A stretch of 57,218 nt of DNA from Acidobacteria bacterium 13_1_20CM_3_53_8 (GTDB lineage: Bacteria > Acidobacteriota > Blastocatellia > Pyrinomonadales > Pyrinomonadaceae). The notes under the pieces were generated by a model. The model was not told the DNA's origin, did no database searches, and worked only from the letters and a program-made list of their open reading frames with translations. The stretch covers positions 1 to 57,218 of the forward strand of contig MNJR01000115.1 in assembly GCA_001920415.1 (NCBI GenBank), given 5' to 3'. This document shows, piece after piece, positions 39,146-48,173 of this stretch (the stretch's first letter is position 1; every line of letters starts with the position of its first letter). A program made the translations under genes and the position numbers.

Positions 39146-39180
39146 GACGCGCGCTCATCTCTTGAATCAGGGCGCGCGTC
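39146..39180 (+). other. Hairpin in the pilP-pilQ space
   Basis: GACGCGCGC pairs with GCGCGCGTC over 17 bases, with no T tract. It may tune expression of the secretin relative to pilMNOP. The rest of the 251-base gap shows no gene. Confidence 0.4.
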
Positions 39181-39320
39181 AACTTTGACAACCCGGCGAC
39201 CGTGCTTCCTGCGTTGTGCGGCGCGCGCTTTATGTAGTCTTCGCTTTTTTGAGCGTAGGCCGTTCGAGCGTAGCGCGTGGCAGGAGATGGGTCGCTTCAA
39301 ATTCCCTTAAGGAGGGAAAC

Positions 39321-41612
39321 ATGCCTGATCAGTACAGATTAATTTCGGCCATCAAAAGAGTCGCGCTCGTGCTCTTTGCGATGTGCCTCGTGACCTCGCT
39401 CGCAACAGCGGGCAATATGAGACCGGCTGTAGCTACTGGCTTGAGCGCCAGCACCTCCGGCGCTTCAACCTTCATCACGATTTCGGCAACTCAGCCTATG
39501 GCCTATTCGGTCTCGAAGCCGGACGCGCGCACAGTCTTAATCAACCTGCCCAATGTGGATACGTCGCACCTTGCTAATGCTTACACTTTCTCGTCGCCGC
39601 TTGTTGAAAGAGTGACGGTCGAGCGAAGTGCAGAAGCTGGCGCGGGGCTTACGGCGACGCATGTTCGCATAAGTCTGCGCTTGCCTGCTAATGGTCGCGC
39701 GCAGATGGCGGAAGAAAATCTCGTCGTTGTTCTCACGCCGAACGAAGAGACTGACGCAACGGCAGCGACTCACCCGGATGCGGCGATGAATCACGCTGCG
39801 CAAAATCCGCAAGAGCTTGCTCAGCAGCAGAATCCTGCGCCCGCTCGCCCGCAGCAAAGGCCGAGCGTGAACATCACGCAGGCCAACGATAACGCGCAGC
39901 AATCTCAGCAGGGTCGTCAATACGGACAGCCCGGTTTCGTGGGCGAGCCTATCAACCTCAACGTTGTTAACGCCGATATACGCGACATACTGAACTACAT
40001 CACAGAGCAGTACGGCGTAAACTTCGTGATTGACAAGTCGGTCGGCGCGGTTCCCGTCACAGTCAACGTCACGGACGTGCCTTGGAACGTTGCGCTTGAC
40101 GCAATCCTTCGCGCCAATCGCCTGGGCATTGATGTTCAGGGGAACATTCTGCGCGTAGCCACGACCGAAGTGCTGGCGTCTGAGGCCGCTACGCAGCAGC
40201 AGATAAACGAGGCGCGACTTGAGAGTTCGCCGCTTTTGACGGAATTCATACGTCTCAACTACGCGCGCGCATCTGGCACGCTGGCACAGGCCGCAGGCTC
40301 AACGGGCGCATTCTCCGGCGGCGCAACCAATCTCAGTTTTTCCGGCGGCGCTGGCGGCGATGCTACAGGCTCAAGCGGCGATCAGGGCTTGCTGCCTATA
40401 ATCTCGCGCCGTCTCTCGCGTCGCGGCTCGATTGAAGTTGACGGTCGCAGCAACACGCTGATCATCACGGATGTCAGGGAAAATATAGAAGCGATTCGAC
40501 AGCTTGTAGCCATACTGGATCAGCCCGAACCGCAAGTCGAAATCGAAACCAGAATCGTTCTTGCCCAAAGAAACTTCAGCCGCGACCTGGGTGTTCAGTT
40601 AGCCGCAGCCGTTGCTAGCCTTGGGCGCGGAGGACTAGGTTCCTTGAGCACGCTACCCATAGGCCAGACCTCAGGTTCAGGTTCAGGCGGAACAGGTGGC
40701 ACAGGCGGTACTGGTGGAACTGGCAGCACTGCGTTAACACCCGGCCCGCATCCGTTTGGCATACCCGGCGGACTCGGCGGCTCTGCTCAGCCAGTTGGTA
40801 ATCTTGGCGCAGCAGCAGCCAACACAGTCATAGGTTTGACGACAGGCTTGATAGGCACGGCGCAGATAAGTGTTCTTCTAACTGCGGCTGAGCAGAAAGG
40901 TCAGGCCAAGACAATCGCCACGCCTCGCGTGACAGCGCTCAATAATCGTCCAGCGCAGATTGAGAGCGGCCAGCAGATTCCAGTCCAGACCACACAGGCC
41001 GCAGGCGGCACGGCGGTCGTGACAACAACCTTCGTCTCCGTTCCTCTGCGTCTTTCAATCACGCCGCAGATAACGGACGTGGGCACAGTAGTGCTTCGCG
41101 TAACGATTGAGAACAATACTATCAACTCAGGCATAGCCGTTGGCGGCGTGCCCGGCATTGATACTCAGCGCATGCAGTCGGAAGTTTTAGTTCCAGATGG
41201 AGGAACAACCGTGATGGGCGGCGTGCTGGCCGATCAGGAATCCGAGTCGCAGCAGCGCACGCCCGGAATCTCAGGCATCCCAGTCCTGGGCAATCTCTTC
41301 AAGCGCAAGATCACATCGCGCACGACGAGCGAGCTTCTCTTCTTCATCACGCCGCACATCTATCGCCCGGACTATCAGGGACGCCCGACCGCAGGCACTG
41401 TGAGCACAGGCACGCGCACGACCACAATCGTGCAGCCAGTCCCGCTCGGCAATCCGCCGACCAACACGCCCACGCCTACGCAGTTGCAGCAGCAACAGAT
41501 GCAGCCTCAGCAGCAGCCGGGCCAGCAGATGCTACAGGCTCCACAGCCGCAGAACCCGCCAGCAAACGCTCCTACAGCAAGACCCGGCGCGTTAGGCGGA
41601 ACGCGTCCCTAG
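39321..41612 (+). CDS. pilQ: Type IV pilus secretin PilQ
   Basis: Outer-membrane channel for the pilus. Start chosen at ATG after AAGGAGGG; the signal peptide is VALVLFAMCLVTSLATAG. Domains: one AMIN domain (about 45-145, FITISATQPMAYSVSKPDAR), a Q/N-rich linker, the secretin short domain (about 205-280, INLNVVNADIRDILNYITEQ), an N1 domain with Gly-rich insertion (about 300-410) and the secretin beta-barrel (about 515-690, ending GIPVLGNLFKRKITSRTTSE). The C-terminal 80 residues are Gln/Pro/Thr low-complexity. 763 residues. Confidence 0.95.
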   Translation: MPDQYRLISAIKRVALVLFAMCLVTSLATAGNMRPAVATGLSASTSGASTFITISATQPMAYSVSKPDARTVLINLPNVDTSHLANAYTFSSPLVERVTVERSAEAGAGLTATHVRISLRLPANGRAQMAEENLVVVLTPNEETDATAATHPDAAMNHAAQNPQELAQQQNPAPARPQQRPSVNITQANDNAQQSQQGRQYGQPGFVGEPINLNVVNADIRDILNYITEQYGVNFVIDKSVGAVPVTVNVTDVPWNVALDAILRANRLGIDVQGNILRVATTEVLASEAATQQQINEARLESSPLLTEFIRLNYARASGTLAQAAGSTGAFSGGATNLSFSGGAGGDATGSSGDQGLLPIISRRLSRRGSIEVDGRSNTLIITDVRENIEAIRQLVAILDQPEPQVEIETRIVLAQRNFSRDLGVQLAAAVASLGRGGLGSLSTLPIGQTSGSGSGGTGGTGGTGGTGSTALTPGPHPFGIPGGLGGSAQPVGNLGAAAANTVIGLTTGLIGTAQISVLLTAAEQKGQAKTIATPRVTALNNRPAQIESGQQIPVQTTQAAGGTAVVTTTFVSVPLRLSITPQITDVGTVVLRVTIENNTINSGIAVGGVPGIDTQRMQSEVLVPDGGTTVMGGVLADQESESQQRTPGISGIPVLGNLFKRKITSRTTSELLFFITPHIYRPDYQGRPTAGTVSTGTRTTTIVQPVPLGNPPTNTPTPTQLQQQQMQPQQQPGQQMLQAPQPQNPPANAPTARPGALGGTRP

Positions 41613-41630
41613 TGAGAAAGGAGTTGCTGT

Positions 41631-41996
41631 ATGTTCAAAGAGACTCTTCAAGCAATTCTTGAGCGCACGGACGGAAGCACGGGCGCTATGATAATGGGCA
41701 CGGACGGCATAGCAGTCGAGAAGCTGTTCACGCCTGAAGCCAACGACGCAAACCTTGACGTGGCGGCAGCCGAGTTCACCTCGTTATTGCGAAGCGCGCG
41801 GCGTACAGGCGAAGACATTGGTCTGGGTGGCCTGAAAGAGATGGTCGTCTCAACCGAAGGCGCGACCGTAATAATGCGACTGCTGAGCCACGAATACTTT
41901 ATGGTGCTGGCGATGAGACCCGAAGGCAACTACGGTCGCGGTCGCTTCGAGCTTCGCAAAGCCGAGCTTCAGCTATCCAAAGAGTTCGTCCTTTAA
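41631..41996 (+). CDS. Roadblock/LC7 domain protein (MglB-like)
   Basis: 121 residues of the roadblock/longin fold: LQAILERTDGSTGAMIMGTD, then LDVAAAEFTSLLRSARRTGE, then LSHEYFMVLAMRPEG. MglB-type members are GTPase-activating partners of Ras-like MglA and set polarity of type IV pilus motility. Nineteen bases after pilQ, with AAAGGAG, so it is cotranscribed with the pilus genes. No MglA is seen here. Confidence 0.85.
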   Translation: MFKETLQAILERTDGSTGAMIMGTDGIAVEKLFTPEANDANLDVAAAEFTSLLRSARRTGEDIGLGGLKEMVVSTEGATVIMRLLSHEYFMVLAMRPEGNYGRGRFELRKAELQLSKEFVL

Positions 41997-42024
41997 ATTT
42001 CACCCCAAGGATTCTACAAACTCC

Positions 42025-42063
42025 GAGGCCGCTTTCTGATTTGAAAGCGGCCTCAATTTTTAA
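42025..42063 (+). terminator. Terminator of the pil operon
   Basis: A perfect 12-bp stem GAGGCCGCTTTC / GAAAGCGGCCTC, 6-base loop, then AATTTTTAATTT. Confidence 0.92.
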
Positions 42064-42073
42064 TTTATAATTC

Positions 42074-42119
42074 ACGCCTGCAAGGCGTGTCTTAACTTTT
42101 TCCTTTTACCTTTTTCCTT
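42074..42119. repeat. Small dyad plus single heptad arm
   Basis: ACGCCT-GCA-AGGCGT, followed by TTTTTCC-TTTTACC-TTTTTCC units. The latter match one arm of the AAAAGGC-family element at 45,902 but have no partner arm here. Confidence 0.5.
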
Positions 42120-42887
42120 TCATCCTGTTCCCTGTGGCATTTGAACGAAAGGCATGCCGCGCAGGATTATGCGCTGACGGCGCGCGACACGCTTCGGGTT
42201 CTGTTGAGGGTTGAAGACGGTTCGCGGGTTCGGGATCATCGCGGCAAGAAACGCAGCCTCACGCGCCGAAAGATTCGCAGCAGGTTTATGAAAATAGGTT
42301 TGCGCCGCAGCCTCAGCGCCGTAAATTCCGTCGCCCCATTCAATCACGTTCAGATAAATTTCGAGAATGCGTTTCTTCGTCAAATTTTTTTCTAGGAAAT
42401 AGGTGATGACCGCCTCGCGCCCTTTGCGTATGAAAGAGCGCTCGGTCGTAAGGTAAAGGTTTTTCGCAAGCTGCTGTGTGATGGTCGAAGCGCCGCGCTT
42501 GAAATCAGGCATGGGCGGGATGAGGCTTGAGTTGTCGTCGTGCTCTTCACGCGCTTCGCGCTCGGCTTCGCGCTGCGCCTCTTCCCATGCGTGCTGAATA
42601 GCTTTGTAGTCGAACCCATGATGAGTTGCGAAGTTCGAATCTTCGCCAGCAAGCACAGCGCGCTGCAAATTCGGTGAAATGCGTTCGAGCGGAACCCATG
42701 TCTGAACACGAAGAGGCTGCTTACCGTCTGCGCGCGCTTCCTGCGCACGCGTTTCAATCATCGCAGTGGTCGCAGGGTTCTCGGTCTGTAGTCTTCGGAC
42801 GTTCGGAAAAGTTATGACTTCGTAAACGAGCCACCCTATCAACAGACCAGCTACTACAAGAAATGAAATTTTCAGCACGCGCCGCAT
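42120..42887 (-). CDS. mtgA: Monofunctional peptidoglycan transglycosylase MtgA
   Basis: Inner-membrane glycosyltransferase (GT51) that polymerises lipid II. One N-terminal membrane helix (about 7-24). Catalytic motifs in order: AGEDSNFATHHGFDYKAI (Glu82), RGASTITQQLAKNLYLTTER near 129, RKGREAVITYFLEKNLTKKR, ILEIYLNVIEWGDGIYG. An acidic insertion (EAQREAEREAREEHDDNS) separates motifs 1 and 2. No transpeptidase domain. 255 residues, family-typical. Confidence 0.94.
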   Translation of the reverse strand: MRRVLKISFLVVAGLLIGWLVYEVITFPNVRRLQTENPATTAMIETRAQEARADGKQPLRVQTWVPLERISPNLQRAVLAGEDSNFATHHGFDYKAIQHAWEEAQREAEREAREEHDDNSSLIPPMPDFKRGASTITQQLAKNLYLTTERSFIRKGREAVITYFLEKNLTKKRILEIYLNVIEWGDGIYGAEAAAQTYFHKPAANLSAREAAFLAAMIPNPRTVFNPQQNPKRVARRQRIILRGMPFVQMPQGTG

Positions 42888-42906
42888 CTCGTTAACGTCT
42901 TCGCTA

Positions 42907-43833
42907 TCATCTCACGTTAAAGCCTGAAACTTCCACGTCGTAGAAAACCTTTCGCGCCGCGCGAATTGTGTTGCAATGAATCTCAACGGTGTCGTTGATG
43001 TCGGCTGCGTAACCGCCCGACATCACTGTGGCAACAGGAATCTTGCGCGCACTGCACTCTGAAAGCACCATCTCGTCGCGCGCACGCAAGCCCTCGATTG
43101 TTAATGAAAGCCTGCCCAGCTTGTCACACGCGAACGGGTCTGCTCCGCCCAGATAAAAGATTATATCGGGTTTTTGGGCAAAAACTTGCGGCAGATGTTC
43201 CCCTAAAGTCTTCAGGTAGCTTTCGTCGTCCGTCCCATCAGAAAGCTCTACGTCTAGCGAAGACCGCGTTTTGAATAGCGGATAGTTCTTCGCGCCATGC
43301 ATCGAAAAGGTAAATACACGCGCGTCCGTCTGAAAAATCGCAGCCGTGCCGTTGCCCTGATGAACGTCACAATCAACTATGCTCGCGCGCTCAATCAATC
43401 CGTCACGTTGAAGCACGCGAATCGCAACGGCCACGTCGTTGAGAACACAGAAGCCTTCACCATGATCTGGAAAAGCGTGATGCGTACCGCCAGCAAGGTT
43501 CGAGCCTACACCGTCTTCCAGAGCAAAGCGCGCGGCATTTACAGTCCCGGCAGCCGCCAGAAACGAACGCCTGACGAGTGCTTTCGACCAGGGCAATCCC
43601 AGTCGTCTGATTTCGCGCGTGGTCAGTGCGCCAGCGCGAAGTCGTCGCACGTAATCTTCCGTGTGAACCAGAAGCACGTCTTCTATAGAAGCGGGCTGCG
43701 GCTCAATCAAGTCAGAAGGCCGAAGCGTGCCTTCACTTAGAAGCCTGTCCCGCACCATCTCGAACTTTCTTATAGGAAAGACATGCCCCTCGCCAATGTC
43801 AGCATAATAACGTGGAGTGTAAGAGACGCGCAT
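42907..43833 (-). CDS. Histone-deacetylase-family (acetylpolyamine/acetoin-type) hydrolase
   Basis: Zinc-dependent deacetylase fold. Key residues: tandem His in NLAGGTHHAFPDHGEGF (His118/119), metal ligands in SIVDCDVHQGNGTA (Asp154, Asp156, His158), GGADPFACD (Asp ligand) and the final GGY loop (VMSGGYAADIND). 308 residues. Substrate is unknown; bacterial members act on acetylated polyamines, acetoin-related or protein substrates. Start taken at MRVSYTP, because the upstream extension (MLNNSTAHCLLL) lies in the repeat element. Confidence 0.9.
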   Translation of the reverse strand: MRVSYTPRYYADIGEGHVFPIRKFEMVRDRLLSEGTLRPSDLIEPQPASIEDVLLVHTEDYVRRLRAGALTTREIRRLGLPWSKALVRRSFLAAAGTVNAARFALEDGVGSNLAGGTHHAFPDHGEGFCVLNDVAVAIRVLQRDGLIERASIVDCDVHQGNGTAAIFQTDARVFTFSMHGAKNYPLFKTRSSLDVELSDGTDDESYLKTLGEHLPQVFAQKPDIIFYLGGADPFACDKLGRLSLTIEGLRARDEMVLSECSARKIPVATVMSGGYAADINDTVEIHCNTIRAARKVFYDVEVSGFNVR

Positions 43834-43842
43834 GGAATTATA

Positions 43843-43974
43843 GTAAGCGGTAAGCAGTAAGCAGTGAGCAGTAGAATTGTTGAGCATTCACGGTTGAGAG
43901 ATAGATTCAAGACAGCAAGCCTCTCAACCTTCTTCCTTACTGCTCACTGCTCACCGCTCACTGCTTACCGCTTA
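43843..43974. repeat. Heptad-built inverted repeat, TAAGCAG/TGAGCAG family
   Basis: The left arm is TAAGCGG-TAAGCAG-TAAGCAG-TGAGCAG. The right arm is made of the complementary heptads (TTACTGC-TCACTGC-TCACCGC). An inner GGTTGAGAG/CTCTCAACC stem nests inside. Confidence 0.85.
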
Positions 43975-43978
43975 CTTA

Positions 43979-44812
43979 TCAAAATTGTATCAAACTGCCT
44001 TCGCGTTTGGCGCGGCGGACGGCTCGTCCGAATACCCAGAGAGAGAAGGGGAGAAGCGCTAATAAGAAGAGCAGCAGCGATATTAATGGTTGTGTGACTT
44101 GGCTGAAACTTTGCCCTTCTATGAGAACGCGGCGAATACCGTCAAGGCCGTATGTAGTGGGCAGAAGACGCGGTATTGTGCCGACCAGTTTGCCGCCGTA
44201 GAGCGTCAGAAGCTGCGTGGGGAAGAGCACGCCTGAAAAGAGCGCTGAGCCTGTGCCTAAGATTATGCCGAATGGGTCGCCGCGCTTGAAGACCATTGTG
44301 AAGCTCGCAGAAAGAATTCCGAAGCAGGCCAGAACGAGAGTTGTGAGAACGAGAAAGAGGAGCGCGAGGAAAATATTGCCTTCGTAGTGAACGTCGAAAA
44401 ATAGCCAGCCAAAGAAGAGATAGAGAAAAGAGTAGAACGTTGCCTGAACAAAATCCCACGCCGAGCTTGCTACGATTACAGTGGGCACGCTAATGGGTGT
44501 GAGCAGAACGCTCTCCAGAGTCCCTTGCGACTGTTCAGTACGAATGGCGTTTGCAAGGCTCGAAAACCCCGTCATGAAGTAGTTCAAAACGGCCATGCCC
44601 GTAATCCAAGCGGCGAGCGGATTGCGCCATTGCGAAAAGGGCGTGTCGGCGCGTCCGACGAAAATCTGCGAGATGAAGAAGAAGGTCGTGACCATGAAGA
44701 GGACGGACGTGATGCGGAAAAATGACTCAAGCTTGTAACTGATCATCAACTGAAAATCGCGTATGACGAAAGCTCGCACGCGGCGCAAGAATTTGATGAG
44801 AGAGTTAATCAT
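43979..44812 (-). CDS. ABC-2-type transporter permease
   Basis: 277 residues with six hydrophobic spans (for example FRITSVLFMVTTFFFISQIF, FLYLFFGWLFFDVHY, LLSLLLFLLALLPFSLWVFG). Pattern of ABC-2 exporters of the DrrB/NodJ type (LSGVLFPTQLLTLY near the fifth span). Its start shares one base with the ATPase gene stop, so it is the partner of that ATPase. Substrate unknown: drug, lipid or polysaccharide. Confidence 0.85.
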   Translation of the reverse strand: MINSLIKFLRRVRAFVIRDFQLMISYKLESFFRITSVLFMVTTFFFISQIFVGRADTPFSQWRNPLAAWITGMAVLNYFMTGFSSLANAIRTEQSQGTLESVLLTPISVPTVIVASSAWDFVQATFYSFLYLFFGWLFFDVHYEGNIFLALLFLVLTTLVLACFGILSASFTMVFKRGDPFGIILGTGSALFSGVLFPTQLLTLYGGKLVGTIPRLLPTTYGLDGIRRVLIEGQSFSQVTQPLISLLLFLLALLPFSLWVFGRAVRRAKREGSLIQF

Positions 44813-45894
44813 CAGGCTTTCACCTCCGTCTCATCTTCGCGCTCGTAGCTCTCCATTACATCCAAAAGCGTAGCTCTCTCGACATTGAATGAAACAATGC
44901 GTGCGCCAGCATCTCGCAACGTACCTATGATCTCGTCTAACCTATTGTCCTGAATCTTTCGTGTGAAGCTCACAGAGACCGCGCTGCCCACAGCTTTTAT
45001 CTCAAGTCCGTCAAGTTTTTCTGAGAGAAGCTTCATTGTATCTGCTTCGGAAATCTCTTTCGCAATCAGACGGACGCGCTCGGTCGGCGTGTGTAGCGCG
45101 CGCAAATTCTCAGGCGTATCAACGGCGCGAATCTGGCCGCGACTGATTATGGCTACGCGCTCGCAAAGCTCTTCAACTTCGGCCAGGTTATGCGAAGTCA
45201 GAAGCACTGTAACGGGCGGGTCTTCTTTTGCGAGTGAGCCTATGAGATGACGTGCGCGTGCCGCCGCCAAAGGGTCTAGCGAGCGAGTCGGTTCGTCAAG
45301 AAGAAGCACTGGCGGGCGCGTTAGCATTGCTCGCGCCATTGCTAAACGCTGGCGGTTTCCCGTTGACATCTCCGCGAATCGTCGCCGTCGCAGGTCTTCA
45401 ATCTCGAAACGTTCTAAAAGCCCGGAAATTCGCTGTCGAGCCTGCCTCTCATCCAGACCATAAAGACGCGCGAAGAAGAGCAGGTTCTGTTCGGCGGTCA
45501 AGCGCCAGTAGAAACTGCGCTCTTCTGCGGTCGCAAGTCCGACCTGAGCGCGCACGCGCTCGTCTTCGCGCACGCTGTCATAGCCTTTGACCATGACAGT
45601 GCCTGAAGTCGGTTGAACCAGCGTCGCAACTATCTTCGTCAGCGTAGTCTTGCCCGCTCCGTTTCTGCCAATCAATCCGAAAATCTCTCCCTCGCGCACG
45701 TCAAACGAAACGTCTAGCAGAGCTTCGACGGGCTGCTTCGTCTTGCGGCGAAAGAACTGTTTGAGTCGCGCGAGCGGGATCGGATAAGTTTTAGAAAGGC
45801 GATTGATAGAAACGGCGACCGAACGCGATGAAGGTTTCGCATCAAACGAGCCGCCGCGTGACTCTGACTTGTCTCGAATAATTGTTGACGCCAT
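44812..45894 (-). CDS. ABC transporter ATPase, ABC-2 exporter type
   Basis: 360 residues. Walker A GRNGAGKT (76-83), signature MSTGNRQRL (176-184), Walker B VLLLDEPT (196-203) and switch His in LLTSHNLAEVEELCERV. A 30-residue N-terminal extension and an additional C-terminal domain (about 265-360) are typical of DrrA/NatA-like exporters. ATG in MASTIIRD chosen; an upstream in-frame extension begins within the neighbouring repeat. Works with the following permease. Confidence 0.92.
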   Translation of the reverse strand: MASTIIRDKSESRGGSFDAKPSSRSVAVSINRLSKTYPIPLARLKQFFRRKTKQPVEALLDVSFDVREGEIFGLIGRNGAGKTTLTKIVATLVQPTSGTVMVKGYDSVREDERVRAQVGLATAEERSFYWRLTAEQNLLFFARLYGLDERQARQRISGLLERFEIEDLRRRRFAEMSTGNRQRLAMARAMLTRPPVLLLDEPTRSLDPLAAARARHLIGSLAKEDPPVTVLLTSHNLAEVEELCERVAIISRGQIRAVDTPENLRALHTPTERVRLIAKEISEADTMKLLSEKLDGLEIKAVGSAVSVSFTRKIQDNRLDEIIGTLRDAGARIVSFNVERATLLDVMESYEREDETEVKA

Positions 45895-45901
45895 GTGATG
45901 A

Positions 45902-46008
45902 AGGAAAAAGTAAAAAGGCAAAAGGCAAAAGGGATAAGGACAAAAGCTTTTTAATTAAAAGATGGTCTCCGCCGCACTTTTGCCTTTTACCTTTTTACTT
46001 TTTCCTTT
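45902..46008. repeat. Heptad-built inverted repeat, AAAAGGC family
   Basis: The left arm is AAAAAGT-AAAAAGG-CAAAAGG-CAAAAGG. The right arm carries the complementary heptads (CTTTTGC-CTTTTAC-CTTTTTAC-TTTTTCC), with AGCTTTTTAATTAAAAG in the loop. A single arm of the same family is near 42,096. Confidence 0.8.
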
Positions 46009-46010
46009 CT

Positions 46011-46826
46011 TTAACGCTTTCGCTGTCGCGGGTCTAAGTATTCCCGAAGGCCGTCGCCTATGAAGTTGAAGGCTAGAACTGTCAGCGCAAGCGCCAGGCC
46101 GGGAAAGATGAGCGCGTGCGGAGCCATCGCAAGCGTTGAAAGGTCACGCGCCTCTTCTATCATCACGCCCCAGCTAGGCGCGGGCGGCGGCACGCCCAAT
46201 CCTAAAAATGAGAGCGCCGCTTCCGAAAGCACTGCGCCAGCCATTCCCAAACTCGCCTGCACTATCAAGGGCTGAATTGCGTTCGGCAGGATGTGCACAA
46301 CAAGTATGCGAATGTCGCCAGCGCCTATGGCACGCGCGGCCTGAACGAAATCATATTCGCGCACCTTCAGCACCTGACCGCGAATCAGTCGCGCGTAACC
46401 GACCCAGCCTATGATGCAAAGCGCGAAGATTAACTTATTCAGACCAGCGCCTAAGAAAGCTACCAGAGCGATTGCTAACAGCAGTCCCGGAAAGGCAAGG
46501 AAAACGTTGAAGACGTAGCCAGACATGAAACGATCAACCCAGCCTCCGTAATAGCCAGCGAGCGCGCCCATGATTGTGCCCACCACAGACGACACAGCGA
46601 CGACGACAACGCCCACGCGTAAAGAGATTCGCGCGCCGAAGATGACGCGCGCGAACACGTCGCGCCCCGTCGCGTCCGTGCCGAACCAGTGCGCCGCAGA
46701 CGGCGGAAGATATCGCATCGTCAAATTCGTCTGTCCCACATCCTGCGTAGCAATCCACGGCGCGAAGATGACGACCAGAACGAGTATGGCGACAATTATT
46801 AGTCCGATGATTGCTAAGCGATTCAT
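46011..46826 (-). CDS. Peptide/nickel-type ABC transporter permease (DppC/OppC family)
   Basis: 271 residues with the N-terminal membrane helix and DVFARVIFGARISLRVGVVV region of DppC-like permeases, five further helices and the EAA loop (YDFVQAARAIGAGDIRILVV, then HILPNAIQPLIVQASLG). Imports oligopeptides, dipeptides or nickel with a DppB partner, two ATPases and a binding protein; only DppB is adjacent. Substrate unknown. Confidence 0.9.
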   Translation of the reverse strand: MNRLAIIGLIIVAILVLVVIFAPWIATQDVGQTNLTMRYLPPSAAHWFGTDATGRDVFARVIFGARISLRVGVVVVAVSSVVGTIMGALAGYYGGWVDRFMSGYVFNVFLAFPGLLLAIALVAFLGAGLNKLIFALCIIGWVGYARLIRGQVLKVREYDFVQAARAIGAGDIRILVVHILPNAIQPLIVQASLGMAGAVLSEAALSFLGLGVPPPAPSWGVMIEEARDLSTLAMAPHALIFPGLALALTVLAFNFIGDGLREYLDPRQRKR

Positions 46827-46828
46827 AA

Positions 46829-46918
46829 AAACAGTTTACAGTTTTTAGTTTTCAGTTTTCAGTTAAAAGCTCTCTGGTTTTCTTCTGAAAACTGAAAACT
46901 AAAAACTGTAAACTGTTT
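46829..46918. repeat. Heptad-built inverted repeat, TTTTCAG family, copy 3
   Basis: Perfect 34-bp inverted arms (46,829-46,862 and 46,885-46,918) around a 22-base loop. It is the best-preserved of the three copies, and lies between two genes that should be cotranscribed. Confidence 0.92.
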
Positions 46919-46922
46919 CTCG

Positions 46923-47915
46923 TCACTGTATTCTTATCCTCGGGTCGAGCCAGCGATAGACCATGTCCGTGAGCGAGTTGGCAATGATGTAGGTGATGCT
47001 GATGACCAGCACGCAGCCCTGCACTATGCGATAGTCGCGTTTGTTGATGCCGTCTTCGACCAGAAGAAGTCCTATGCCGGGCCAGTTGAAAATCTTCTCA
47101 GTAATAATTGCGCCGGCAAGCAGCACGCCCAACTGCAAACCTAAAATCGTTACGACGGGAATAAGACCGTTCTTCAGAACGTGCTTGTAAACCACTGTTC
47201 TTTCGCCTAAACCTTTCGCTCGCGCAGTTCGCACGTAATCTTCGCCAAGCTCTTCTATGACGGATGAGCGAACCATGCGTGTCAGTATCGCTGCGAGTGC
47301 CGCGCCGAGAGTGATGGCTGGTAGGACTATATCTTCGGGATAGGTGCGACCAGACGGAGCAAGCCATTCGAACCTGACGGCGAAGATGTAGACGAGCATA
47401 GGCCCTATGACGAAACTGGGCAGGCTGATTCCAATAAGCGCTGCGACCGATGATACGTTATCAACTAGAGTGCCCTGATTTTTTCCTGCAAGGACGCCGA
47501 GCGGAATCGCTATGAGTATTGCGACGAAGAGTGCGGCGAGCGCAAGCTCTATGGTCGCGGGGTAGCGTTCAAGGATTAAAGAGATAACGGGGCGATCCGT
47601 GCGAAACGATAGCCCCATGTCGCCGTGCAGAATGCCCCGCCAGTAATCCGTGTAGCGATTGCTCCACCCATTCCACGTGAAATGTCTCTGCCCGTTCGGT
47701 TCAGGCGAGTAAGAGAAGAAGAAGGCGGGGCGGTCAAGTCCGTGCTTCTGGCGAAACTGCTCTATCTGCGCGGGCGTGGCCTGCTCGCCCAAGATAGCCA
47801 TAGCAGGGTCGCCGGGCACAAGCTCTATGAGCAGCGTGACCAAGCTGACGACAGTCCACGCGACCAGAAGCAGAATGGCGATGCGGCGCAGCGCGCCCAG
47901 TAGCTTGTACTTCAT
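46923..47915 (-). CDS. Peptide/nickel-type ABC transporter permease (DppB/OppB family)
   Basis: 330 residues. Typical opening with a membrane helix, then LIELVPGDPAMAILGEQATP and QFRQKHGLDRP; six membrane spans; EAA loop YVRTARAKGLGERTVVYKHV followed by LKNGLIPVVTILGLQLGVLL; end FNWPGIGLLLVEDGINKRDY and YRWLDPRIRI. Partner of the DppC-like gene, with a palindromic repeat between them that probably lowers expression of the second gene. Confidence 0.92.
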   Translation of the reverse strand: MKYKLLGALRRIAILLLVAWTVVSLVTLLIELVPGDPAMAILGEQATPAQIEQFRQKHGLDRPAFFFSYSPEPNGQRHFTWNGWSNRYTDYWRGILHGDMGLSFRTDRPVISLILERYPATIELALAALFVAILIAIPLGVLAGKNQGTLVDNVSSVAALIGISLPSFVIGPMLVYIFAVRFEWLAPSGRTYPEDIVLPAITLGAALAAILTRMVRSSVIEELGEDYVRTARAKGLGERTVVYKHVLKNGLIPVVTILGLQLGVLLAGAIITEKIFNWPGIGLLLVEDGINKRDYRIVQGCVLVISITYIIANSLTDMVYRWLDPRIRIQ

Positions 47916-47962
47916 CGAAAGCGGATGCCGATAATTCGGTTGAGTTATTCAAAAACCGCTTT

Positions 47963-48078
47963 GCGAGCTTAAGTTTTTATCTTTGCGCCTTTGCGTGAAC
48001 CCTCAATTTCTCTTAACACTCAAGATTGATGTGAATTGCAGGTTCACGCAAAGGCGCAAAGAAAAGAGCAAAGCTCGC
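47963..48078. repeat. Heptad-like inverted repeat, CTTTGCG family
   Basis: 21-bp perfect arms containing two CTTTGCG units (47,981-48,001 and 48,041-48,061), with an outer GCGAGCTT/AAGCTCGC stem. It lies in the 418-base space upstream of the DppB-like gene. Confidence 0.85.
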
Positions 48079-48173
48079 TAAGATGTTGAATGCATGCTCG
48101 CGGTTTTGAAACAGACTCTAATTCAGAATTATTAAGAGCGGTCTGATGATAGCAGATTGATGCGGAAAAGTAG

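Noticed and set aside
30825-46918. CRISPR array from TTTTCAG repeats
   Set aside because: Units are contiguous 7-mers with no spacers, and no cas gene is present.
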